Positions 17,157-23,898 of a stretch of 51,461 bases of DNA are shown piece after piece. The notes under the pieces were generated by a model. The model was not told where the DNA came from and did no database searches. It was given only the letters and a program-made list of their open reading frames with translations. The translations under genes and the position numbers were made by a program. The stretch's first letter is position 1. Every line of letters begins with the position of its first letter. Location of the stretch: assembly GCA_038198445.1 (NCBI GenBank), contig JBBPZZ010000186.1, positions 1 to 51,461 on the forward strand, given 5' to 3'. This DNA comes from JACDDK01 sp038198445 (lineage in GTDB: Bacteria > Actinomycetota > Rubrobacteria > Rubrobacterales > Rubrobacteraceae).

Positions 17157-18458
17157 TTGAGCAAAGCGAGAGCCCTGCGCGAGGAATCCGTGGGTTTCGG
17201 TGAGGCGTTTCGATTCTGGGTAAAGCTCGGGTTCGTGAACTTCGGGGGGCCAGCCGGACAGATTTCCATCATGCACCGCGAGCTGGTCGAGAGGAAGCGC
17301 TGGGTCTCCGAGAGCCAGTTCCTGCGGGCGCTCAACTTCTGCATGATCCTGCCCGGCCCCGAAGCCCAGCAACTGGCAACGTATATCGGGTGGCGGCTAC
17401 ATGGTACCCTGGGCGGCGTCGTGGCGGGTGTGTTTTTCGTCCTGCCCTCGGTCTTCGTGCTGCTGCTCCTCTCCTTCCTGGCCGTCGCCTATTCGGAGGT
17501 CGAAGCCATTACGGGGTTGCTCTACGGCATACAACCCGTGGTCGTCGCCATCGTCCTCGAAGCCGTCCTCCGCATCGGCCGCCGCACCCTGCGCCACGCC
17601 GCGCTCGTCCTCTTCGCGGTTGCCTCTTTCGTCTGCGTCTACTTCCTCTCCGTGCCGTTCCCGATGGTAGTCGGGGCGGCGGCGCTCGCCGGATTCCTTC
17701 TCCAATTCCGCTACCCCGCGGTATTCCAACCCGGAGAACACGGTCAGCCAGCCGCGGAGGACCCACAAGAAACAACCGCCAAGACCTTTCCTCCCATGCG
17801 CCGCAACCTGAAACTCCTGGCGGTATTCCTGGCGCTCTGGGCAGCGCCGGTGGGCGCGTTGTGGATGTGGCGCGGCGGCGGAGACGCGCTCGTGAACCTG
17901 GCGCTCTTCTTCACCGGCGCGGCCTTCGTTACGTTTGGGGGAGCGTACGCGGTCTTGAGTTACGTCGCGAACGTGGCCGTAAACCACTATGGGTGGCTGG
18001 ATACGGGACAGATGGTTCAGGGATTGGCGCTTGCGGAGTCGACACCGGGGCCACTCATCATGGTCACCCAGTACGTCGGCTTTCTGGGAGCGTGGAAGTT
18101 CTCGGGACCCTTCGACCCCCTGCTCTACGGCACGCTCGGCGCGCTCACGACCACTTACGTCACCTTCCTGCCGTGTTTTTTGTTCATCTTCGTGCTGGCG
18201 CCGTACATAGAGTTGCTGTCCGAAAACCGGCGGCTACAGGCTGCCCTGACAGGAGTAACAGCGGCGATAGTCGGTGTGATACTGAACCTCGGCGTCTACT
18301 TCGGGTCTCATGTCCTCTTCCCCGACGGCAGGCTGGACTTCTTCGCCCTGGTACTAGCCGTCATCTCGTTCATCGTTCTACAGAGGTTCAAGACGCCGAT
18401 GTACGTGATGGTGCCGCTTGGCGCGCTCGCCGGGATGATCTGGACTCTCGCGTTCTAG
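17157..18458 (+). CDS. chrA: Chromate transporter ChrA, long two-domain type
   Basis: CHR-family membrane transporter of 433 residues with two homologous domains, the common bacterial long form. Domain one opens with VKLGFVNFGGPAGQISIMHRE and LPGPEAQQLATYIG; domain two has FVTFGGAYAVLSYV and LAESTPGPLIMVTQYVGF. About ten or eleven hydrophobic segments. Known members export chromate, a sulfate analogue, by proton symport or antiport; physiological roles with sulfate or other oxyanions are possible. The start used is TTG at 17157; a GTG at 17190 with GAGG five bases upstream is a real alternative. It follows cysC by 117 bases, so in this block it may handle sulfate-like oxyanions. It converges with the patatin gene 28 bases beyond. 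Confidence 0.93.
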   Translation: MSKARALREESVGFGEAFRFWVKLGFVNFGGPAGQISIMHRELVERKRWVSESQFLRALNFCMILPGPEAQQLATYIGWRLHGTLGGVVAGVFFVLPSVFVLLLLSFLAVAYSEVEAITGLLYGIQPVVVAIVLEAVLRIGRRTLRHAALVLFAVASFVCVYFLSVPFPMVVGAAALAGFLLQFRYPAVFQPGEHGQPAAEDPQETTAKTFPPMRRNLKLLAVFLALWAAPVGALWMWRGGGDALVNLALFFTGAAFVTFGGAYAVLSYVANVAVNHYGWLDTGQMVQGLALAESTPGPLIMVTQYVGFLGAWKFSGPFDPLLYGTLGALTTTYVTFLPCFLFIFVLAPYIELLSENRRLQAALTGVTAAIVGVILNLGVYFGSHVLFPDGRLDFFALVLAVISFIVLQRFKTPMYVMVPLGALAGMIWTLAF

Positions 18459-18486
18459 ACTGGCTGCTTCACCGTCGCGCCTGTCC

Positions 18487-19479
18487 TTAACCCGCGAGCC
18501 GCGCGCACAGCGCGTCGATATCGCGGGTGTTCTCCTTGATGAGCGCCTCTCCGAGTAGTTGCAAGGCGCGCAGGTTCGCGTCGCTGGCGTCGTCCCGGTC
18601 GTCGTTTCCCTCGTCCAGTCGGGTCTGTAACCGGAAGTAGCGTCTCTCGCTGTCCCTGGGAGGCAGAAGCTGTTTCATCTGGTAGTCGACCGTGGCGCTC
18701 ACGCCGTCGAAGAGAACGCTCAGGATCGGGCGTGCCCATCCCAGCAGTCCCCAGTCCTTCGCCTCCTCGTATGGTATGGGACGGGTCAATTCTCCCGTCC
18801 CCAGCGAGACCATGAAAACTTCTGTGCCGGGAGGATAGTCGGAGTTTTCGGCGCCGAGAGAACCTCGCGCCTCGACGTAGGCGCACATTGCCGGGTTGTT
18901 GGCGAAGACGCCGCCGTCTATGAGGGCGTAGTAGTCCTGGCTGTCTCCGGCGTCTATCTTGACCGGCTCGAAGTAGGTGGGCGCGGCGGAGGTGGCGCGG
19001 GCGGCCTGGACCATCGGGAAGTCATAGTCGGGACGCTTGCGGGCTCTCTCGCTCCTGAAGAAGAACGGCAGCCGCCGCTCGATATCGTAGCTGGTAATGA
19101 GCACCGGCGTGAGGGCTTGCCTCAGCCGGGTGTCTCCGAAGCGCTCTTCGAGGACTTTGTCTATGTTCTCGGAAGGATATTTCTCCTCCAGGACGCTGTC
19201 GAGGGAGGTGGCGCGGTGCCAAACAGAGCGGCTGAAGATCCTGGGTCCATCCTTCCGGTAGAAATAGAGGAGGTCTTCTGCGGTGTATCGTGGTCCGCGT
19301 CGGCCCGGAGTCACGAGCCCCAGGGCGAGTACGCCTCCGGTCGAGGTGCCGGAGATCAGGTCAAAAAGTCCGGAGATCGGTTTGCCGGCGCGGGCTTCGA
19401 TCTCCGCCAGGACCATCGCGGGGATTATGCCCCGGATGCCGCCGCCGTCTATCGAAAGCAACCTTATAGCGTCGGCCAT
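18487..19479 (-). CDS. Patatin-like phospholipase
   Basis: Patatin-fold acyl hydrolase of 330 residues. The glycine-rich oxyanion motif DGGGIRG is at residues 11-17, the nucleophile elbow GTSTGG near residue 65, and the catalytic Asp lies in IDGGVFANNPA. This Ser-Asp dyad is complete, so the enzyme should be active as a phospholipase or lipid acyl hydrolase. It lacks a signal peptide or membrane helix. Patatins of this size also occur as CBASS effectors, but no nucleotidyltransferase, ubiquitin-like or HORMA/TRIP13 partner is adjacent, so defence is not supported. GAGGGG is found about ten bases before the ATG. It is followed upstream by the Rrf2 gene in the same orientation with a 65-base gap. 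Confidence 0.92.
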   Translation of the reverse strand: MADAIRLLSIDGGGIRGIIPAMVLAEIEARAGKPISGLFDLISGTSTGGVLALGLVTPGRRGPRYTAEDLLYFYRKDGPRIFSRSVWHRATSLDSVLEEKYPSENIDKVLEERFGDTRLRQALTPVLITSYDIERRLPFFFRSERARKRPDYDFPMVQAARATSAAPTYFEPVKIDAGDSQDYYALIDGGVFANNPAMCAYVEARGSLGAENSDYPPGTEVFMVSLGTGELTRPIPYEEAKDWGLLGWARPILSVLFDGVSATVDYQMKQLLPPRDSERRYFRLQTRLDEGNDDRDDASDANLRALQLLGEALIKENTRDIDALCARLAG

Positions 19480-19544
19480 GCGAGCTAATCCCCTCTCAAT
19501 AGAGCCGCTTCAGGCTCGCTTTGCTCCCGGTCCATGCCTTGTTT

Positions 19545-20009
19545 CTAGTGGTGTATCCAGGCTTCCGGGCTGCGGGTCAGCTTCGTTATGTGGTCCGGCA
19601 GGTTGTCTTCCACGATGTCGGCGAGGGTTACGGATTCCAGGACGGCGCGGAGGTTGGCGCGGACGGCGATCCAGACCTCTTGCAGGTGTTGCGCCGCGCC
19701 GACGTACTCCACGGCCTCGGGCCACTCGCCTCTGACGTTCGCCAGAGGCCCCTCGACCTCCCGGATCACGTCGGCCACGGAGATCTCATCCGCCGGCAAC
19801 GCGAGCCAGTAACCCCCGGAAGCTCCGCGCTGGGTACGCACGAGCCCCGCCCGTTTGAGGTCGTGCAAGATGTTTTCCATGAACTTCTTTGGTATGCCCT
19901 GGGTCTCGGAGATTTTCTCTCCCTTTAAAGGCCCCACTCCTTCCGAAGCGGCCCGCGCCAACTCGGTCGCCGCCCTCAACGCATAGTCTGTCTTGGCCGA
20001 GACTTGCAA
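19545..20009 (-). CDS. Rrf2-family transcriptional regulator without iron-sulfur cysteines
   Basis: Rrf2-type winged-helix repressor of 154 residues. The N-terminus VSAKTDYALRAATELA and the recognition part IPKKFMENILHDLKRAGLVRTQRGASGGYWLA are diagnostic. The three clustered cysteines that bind a [2Fe-2S] cluster in IscR, and in NsrR a [4Fe-4S] cluster, are absent, and no Cys occurs at all. This resembles CymR-type members that govern cysteine and sulfur genes by protein-protein or metabolite signals. The start is a TTG at 20009, the only start after an in-frame TGA; its GGAGG lies only one or two bases away, so translation may be weak or coupled to the 45-residue gene upstream. Its targets are unknown; the TauE-sulfatase-CysC block nearby is a candidate. 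Confidence 0.92.
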   Translation of the reverse strand: MQVSAKTDYALRAATELARAASEGVGPLKGEKISETQGIPKKFMENILHDLKRAGLVRTQRGASGGYWLALPADEISVADVIREVEGPLANVRGEWPEAVEYVGAAQHLQEVWIAVRANLRAVLESVTLADIVEDNLPDHITKLTRSPEAWIHH

Positions 20010-20047
20010 GCCTCCTCACATCCCCCGTCGTGAAAGGCTGGTCACTT

Positions 20048-20185
20048 CTAGCTCCGCAGTCTCTTGTCTTCGTCATCCTCGCGGCGTTCGCTTCGGGTCG
20101 GCGCATACACGAACCAGTAAGAACCAACGAGGATACCAACCATCAAGATCAGCGCCCCGATGAACTGTATGACCTCCGTCTGCAA
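20048..20185 (-). CDS. Small single-pass membrane protein (45 residues)
   Basis: A short reading frame too small for routine ORF lists. It starts with TTG at 20185, with GAGGAG five bases upstream. After six residues comes a hydrophobic helix (about residues 6-28: IQFIGALILMVGILVGSYWF, then VY), then a highly charged tail RSERREDDEDKRLRS. Such a membrane anchor plus charged tail is typical for bacterial small membrane proteins, which often modulate larger membrane proteins. It lies 38 bases upstream of the Rrf2 gene in the same direction, so the two probably share a transcript. A LexA-like box sits about 105 bases further upstream. Function is unknown; the coding call rests on the ribosome binding site and the helix-plus-tail architecture. 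Confidence 0.6.
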   Translation of the reverse strand: MQTEVIQFIGALILMVGILVGSYWFVYAPTRSERREDDEDKRLRS

Positions 20186-20289
20186 AACAACTCCTCTCCA
20201 CCCGACTCCTTCGACCTACACTCTCTCAATTCTACGACAGACGAATGATTCTCGCCTGACGGAGATCACAACGCGGCCCCGTAATCGTT

Positions 20290-20307
20290 ACCGAACAAAG
20301 GTTCTGT
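20290..20307. promoter_or_regulatory. LexA/Cheo-box-like dyad in the divergent intergenic region
   Basis: The dyad AC-c-GAAC-aaag-GTTC-t-GT spans 20290-20307, with an exact GAAC-N4-GTTC core. The 14 bases 20292-20305 fit the Gram-positive SOS box CGAACRNRYGTTCG at 12 of 14 positions. It lies between the minus-strand small membrane protein/Rrf2 genes and the plus-strand LPXTG gene and could serve either side. An alternative is a different repressor with a similar palindrome. Confidence 0.4.
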
Positions 20308-20404
20308 TGTAACCGTTTTGTTATATATTTCACTTAATATGTATGTGTAGCATTCGCTAGGTACGCGCAACACGCGAGTATGCCGGATGGAGAAGGAGGA
20401 GATC

Positions 20405-21067
20405 GTGCTGAAGAAATTGATGATACTGGCGGCGGTTTTGGCGGCCCCTCTAGCAGTCTCGTCGCCGGCCCTGGCGCAGGAGCAGGGTACGGAGGTATCC
20501 GGTACGGCGCGGCTGACCCTGAACGGCACGGCCCCGGAGAACGTGTCTTTCTGGGTAGAGAGCAGTGCGCCGGGGGTAGAAGGCGTCATCTGCACCACCG
20601 ACGCGGCGATGGTAGCGTCGGGCATACCGGAGTGTCAGGATGGCGGCGCGGTGAACGAGCTGGCGCTCACGGCCCCCGCTGGAGGCGCGGTGGATTACCG
20701 GGTGATCGGCGCCCAGGGCTCCGAGTTGTCCCAGGAGACAGTCGCGCAAGGCTCGATGACCTCTGAAGAAGGCTTCGTCATGGACGCTTCGTACACCTTC
20801 TCGGGAGACGTCATCGGCGGCGAACCCGAGGGAACCGCGCCGGAAGATGGCGGGGCCGCTCAGACTCAGTACGGAGACGAAACAAAACAGCCCACGGTTA
20901 GCACCGGGGAGGCCGATGGGGCGCAGGCGTCTACCGTCTCCTCCGGAGACCCCACCGGCGGCACCGGCGTCCTACCCGACACCGGCGGAGCCTCGATACC
21001 CCTGCTCGCGGGCGCCGTGCTACTGTTAGCCAGCGGAGGCTTCCTCGCTTATCGATCATCTCTGTAG
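20405..21067 (+). CDS. LPXTG-type cell-surface protein
   Basis: Exported protein of about 220 residues. It starts with GTG at 20405, with GGAGG five bases upstream (an ATG at 20387 is less supported). A signal peptide ends at ALAQEQG. The folded part, about residues 25-140, is a beta-rich domain with two conserved Cys (VICTTDAAM and PECQDGG) that may form a disulfide. A low-complexity linker rich in Gly, Thr, Asp and Glu follows. The C-terminus holds a sorting signal: LPDTGG, a hydrophobic helix of about 18 residues, and a short tail with a single Arg. A sortase would cut after Thr and attach it to the wall. No sortase gene occurs in the window. The protein is acidic and probably surface-exposed; its function is not recognised. 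Confidence 0.85.
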   Translation: MLKKLMILAAVLAAPLAVSSPALAQEQGTEVSGTARLTLNGTAPENVSFWVESSAPGVEGVICTTDAAMVASGIPECQDGGAVNELALTAPAGGAVDYRVIGAQGSELSQETVAQGSMTSEEGFVMDASYTFSGDVIGGEPEGTAPEDGGAAQTQYGDETKQPTVSTGEADGAQASTVSSGDPTGGTGVLPDTGGASIPLLAGAVLLLASGGFLAYRSSL

Positions 21068-21088
21068 AACATAGAAGCGCACGATTCG

Positions 21089-21119
21089 GAGACCGGCTCT
21101 CGGGCCGGTCTTTTGCTTT
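21089..21119 (+). terminator. Rho-independent terminator after the LPXTG gene
   Basis: The hairpin GACCGGC-tctcgg-GCCGGTC (21091-21110) has seven perfect pairs, extended by an A-T pair, and is followed by ttttgcttt. It starts 24 bases after the stop codon. Confidence 0.85.
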
Positions 21120-21253
21120 GCCTCACTTTGGTGGGCGCGTTCGCGGCAAGCGCTGTTGGAGACCACTCCGCCCCCTGGCAGGGTAACCACTATCACGCTG
21201 AAACAACTCTCTTCCATACCCGCTCCCCATGCTTGCCGGGGATGGTCCCTACC

Positions 21254-21283
21254 TTGACCCTACGATATTTCGACTGCTAATAT
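21254..21283 (+). promoter_or_regulatory. Candidate promoter of the acyl-CoA operon
   Basis: TTGACC (21254-21259) and TAATAT (21278-21283) lie 18 bases apart. Initiation near 21290 would leave about 95 bases before the CoA-transferase start at 21384. No other gene-like content was seen in the 266 bases between the terminator and the operon except a 22-codon frame. Confidence 0.45.
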
Positions 21284-21318
21284 CAGGGATCACAACACCT
21301 CGGGGAGAGGAAGCGTTC

Positions 21319-21387
21319 GTGCTGCTAGAGGTTCAGGCAATATGTGCTCCGGCAAAGGCCGGCGGCTTACCGGAGACCGCCGGGTGA
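21319..21387 (+). CDS. Possible 22-codon leader peptide
   Basis: A frame of 22 codons opens with GTG at 21319, with GAGGAAG five bases upstream, and closes with TGA at 21385-21387. This stop overlaps the GTG start of the CoA-transferase (GTGA), an arrangement typical of translational coupling. The peptide has no recognisable run of one amino acid that would suggest attenuation. It may equally be chance. Confidence 0.22.
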   Translation: MLLEVQAICAPAKAGGLPETAG

Positions 21388-22259
21388 CGGAGGAGCTAGG
21401 GGCCGCTCTCACGGGTATCCGGGCCGTCTCGCTCGCGGTCAACGTACCGGGTCCCGCGGCGGCGGATCGGCTCCGGGAGATGGGCGCGGCGGTGGTCAAG
21501 GTCGAGCCGCCGTCCGGCGATCCTCTCTACCACTCAAACCCCGCCTGGTACAGGGCGCTGGCTGCCGAGCAGGAGGTAGCCACGCTAGATCTCAAGGACG
21601 CCGGGGACCGGAACCGGCTCGACGAATACCTGGCTGAGGCGGATTTGCTCCTCACCTCCAGCCGTCCCGGCTCTCTGATGCGGCTCGGGCTAGGTCCCGA
21701 GAAGCTGCGCTCCCTCCATCCGGAGATGTGTTACGTCGCCATAACCGGTTATCCGGCGCCTCGCGAGAACGAGCCCGGCCACGACCTGACGTATCTGGCG
21801 GACTATGGACTGCTCTCGCCGCCGGACATGCCCCGCACCCTGCTCGCGGACCTGGCCGGGGCCGAACGGGCCGTCTCGGCGGCGCTCGCTTTGTTGCTGG
21901 CTCGGGAGCGCGGAGGCGATCAGAGATATACGGAGGTCCCGCTCTCGGAGGCGGCGGCGTACTTCGCTGAGCCGCTTCGGTATGGGATCACCGCCCCCGG
22001 AGCGCCGCTCGGGGGCGGGTTGCCCGGCTACAACCTGTATGAGGCGTCGGATGGTTGGATCGCCGTCGCCGCCCTCGAACCGCACTTCTGGGAGAGGTTA
22101 CTCTCGGAACTGGGTATGAAGGGTGCGGAGAAGGAGGACCTTGCCGGGGTCTTCGCCCGAGAACCAACAGGGTACTGGAAAGAGTGGGCGGCGGAGCGGG
22201 ACTTACCCGTGGCCGCGCTACGCGACGCGTCGGAAAACACGAATCAGAAGGAGCGATAA
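21384..22259 (+). CDS. Family III CoA-transferase (CaiB/BaiF), short form
   Basis: CaiB/BaiF-type CoA-transferase of about 291 residues, which moves CoA between carboxylates through mixed anhydride intermediates on an Asp. Family phrases: DRLREMGAAVVKVEPPSGDP, YVAITGYPAPRENEPGHDLTYLA, and LLADLAGAERAVSAALALL, whose Asp is the expected catalytic residue. Usual members have about 360-400 residues; this one ends after the DGWIAVAALEPHFWERLL region and so lacks the C-terminal 60-80 residues. Start choice: GTG at 21384 has GGAG eight bases upstream; an ATG at 21342 is also open. Its stop overlaps the start of the next synthetase (TAATG). As first gene of the acyl-CoA operon it may activate or racemise a branched acid. 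Confidence 0.85.
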   Translation: MTEELGAALTGIRAVSLAVNVPGPAAADRLREMGAAVVKVEPPSGDPLYHSNPAWYRALAAEQEVATLDLKDAGDRNRLDEYLAEADLLLTSSRPGSLMRLGLGPEKLRSLHPEMCYVAITGYPAPRENEPGHDLTYLADYGLLSPPDMPRTLLADLAGAERAVSAALALLLARERGGDQRYTEVPLSEAAAYFAEPLRYGITAPGAPLGGGLPGYNLYEASDGWIAVAALEPHFWERLLSELGMKGAEKEDLAGVFAREPTGYWKEWAAERDLPVAALRDASENTNQKER

Positions 22260-23887
22260 TGCTAGAAGGACTCAGCCAGGACTACCAGCTAACCATACCC
22301 GCAATCCTGAGACGCGCCGACCAGCTCTACGGGACCCGCGAGATCGTCACCCGAAGGCCCGACAAGTCTTTCCACCGCTACACCTACGCCGACTTCGTCT
22401 CCCGCGCCAAGAAGCTCACCGTCGCCCTGGGCGGACTCGGACTGGAGAGCGGCGACCGGGTTGGGACGCTGGCGTGGAACACCTACCAGCACCTCGAAGC
22501 GTACTTCGGCGTTCCCTGCTCCGGAGCGGTCCTGCACACCCTCAACCCCCGGCTTCACCCGGACGACCTGACGTACATAGCGGAGCACGCAGGGGACAAA
22601 GTAATGATGATCGACGAGCCGCTCGCCCCGGTCTTCGAGAAGTTCCGCGACCAGGTGGACATCGAGCACGTCATAGTCTTCGGCTACGGTGATGAGCCCG
22701 TACCGGACGGGATGACCTCCTACGAGGACTTCATAGCGGGCGCCGACGAGGGCGCGTTCGAGTACCCGGAGATCGACGAGAAGCAGGCCGCGGCGCTGTG
22801 CTACACCTCCGGGACGACGGGCCGTCCTAAGGGAGCCCTCTACTCGCACCGCGGGGTCGTGCTCCACTCCATGATGTCCGCGATGGGGAGCGCCTTCTCC
22901 ATCTCCGATAACGACTGCGTCCTTCCGGTGGTCCCGATGTTCCACGTCAACGCCTGGGGCCTGCCGTTCACCGCGGCGCTCGCGGGCGCGAAGCAAGTCC
23001 TGCCGGGCCAGCACCTGGATGCGGCCAGTCTCATCGAGGACTACGAGCAGGAAAAAGTCACGTTCACGGCCGGGGTGCCGACGGTCTTCCTCGCCATGTT
23101 GCAGGAGCTGGATAAACAGCCGGGCAAACACGACCTCTCCGCGCTTCACTCGCTGGTAATCGGCGGGGCGGCGGCGCCAAAGGGCGTCATAAAAGCCTAC
23201 GAAGAACGCCACAGCATAAAGGTTATCCACGCCTGGGGCATGACGGAAATGGACCCGATCGGCAGCGTCGCCCACATCACGCCGGAGATACATGCTCTCT
23301 CCGAGGAGGAGCAACTGGAGTACAAGGCCAAGCAGGGCTTCCCGACGCCGTTCGTGGAGATCCGGGCGCGCGGCGACGAGGGGATCGTCCCCTGGGACGG
23401 CGAGTCGATGGGCGAGCTGGAGGTCAGGGGACCATCGGTCATCAAGACCTACTTCAACACCGACGAGGGCGATGACAAGTTCACCGACGACGGCTGGTTC
23501 AAGACCGGCGACATAGTAACCATCGACGAGATGGGTTTCATAAAGATCACTGACAGGAGCAAGGACCTCATAAAAAGCGGAGGAGAGTGGATCTCCTCCG
23601 TAGAGCTTGAGAACGCCCTGATGGCCCATCCGGCCGTCTCCCAGGCCGCCGTCATAGCCATGCCTCACGAGAAATGGGACGAGCGGCCCCTGGCGGCCGT
23701 CGTCCTGAAGGAGGGCGAGAACGCCACGCCCGATGAGCTTCAAAGCCACCTGGAGAAGGACTTTGCGAAGTTCTGGCTGCCCGACGCCTACGAGTTCGTC
23801 GATGAGATCCCGATGACAGCCACCGGCAAGTTCTTGAAGATGGAGCTACGCAAGCAATTCGAAGGCTACTCCATCACGCCAAGCTAG
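22259..23887 (+). CDS. Acyl-CoA synthetase 1 of three in tandem
   Basis: AMP-forming acyl-CoA ligase of 542 residues. The N-terminal phrase HRYTYADFVSRAKKL, P-loop CYTSGTTGRPKGALYSHR (from about residue 180), HAWGMTEMDP and the C-terminal FKTGDIVTIDEMGFIKITDR and SGGEWISSVELEN are those of the FadD3/medium-long-chain ligase group; the lysine motif is MTATGKFLKMELRK. The ATG at 22259 overlaps the CoA-transferase stop and has AAGGAG five bases before it. The third synthetase in this operon is a paralogue, about two thirds identical by eye, with a 60-base perfect DNA match. Activates a fatty or related acid to its CoA thioester for the hydratase/thiolase steps encoded downstream or elsewhere. 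Confidence 0.92.
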   Translation: MLEGLSQDYQLTIPAILRRADQLYGTREIVTRRPDKSFHRYTYADFVSRAKKLTVALGGLGLESGDRVGTLAWNTYQHLEAYFGVPCSGAVLHTLNPRLHPDDLTYIAEHAGDKVMMIDEPLAPVFEKFRDQVDIEHVIVFGYGDEPVPDGMTSYEDFIAGADEGAFEYPEIDEKQAAALCYTSGTTGRPKGALYSHRGVVLHSMMSAMGSAFSISDNDCVLPVVPMFHVNAWGLPFTAALAGAKQVLPGQHLDAASLIEDYEQEKVTFTAGVPTVFLAMLQELDKQPGKHDLSALHSLVIGGAAAPKGVIKAYEERHSIKVIHAWGMTEMDPIGSVAHITPEIHALSEEEQLEYKAKQGFPTPFVEIRARGDEGIVPWDGESMGELEVRGPSVIKTYFNTDEGDDKFTDDGWFKTGDIVTIDEMGFIKITDRSKDLIKSGGEWISSVELENALMAHPAVSQAAVIAMPHEKWDERPLAAVVLKEGENATPDELQSHLEKDFAKFWLPDAYEFVDEIPMTATGKFLKMELRKQFEGYSITPS

Positions 23888-23898
23888 GGTACGCCTCC

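Noticed and set aside
18487..20009. CBASS-type defence locus with a patatin effector
   Set aside because: No nucleotidyltransferase, ubiquitin-like or TRIP13/HORMA gene is adjacent; the neighbours are Rrf2 and transporter genes.
22289..23749. Very long minus-strand frame of 486 codons opposite the first synthetase
   Set aside because: Typical high-GC antisense shadow; the plus-strand synthetase has intact motifs throughout.
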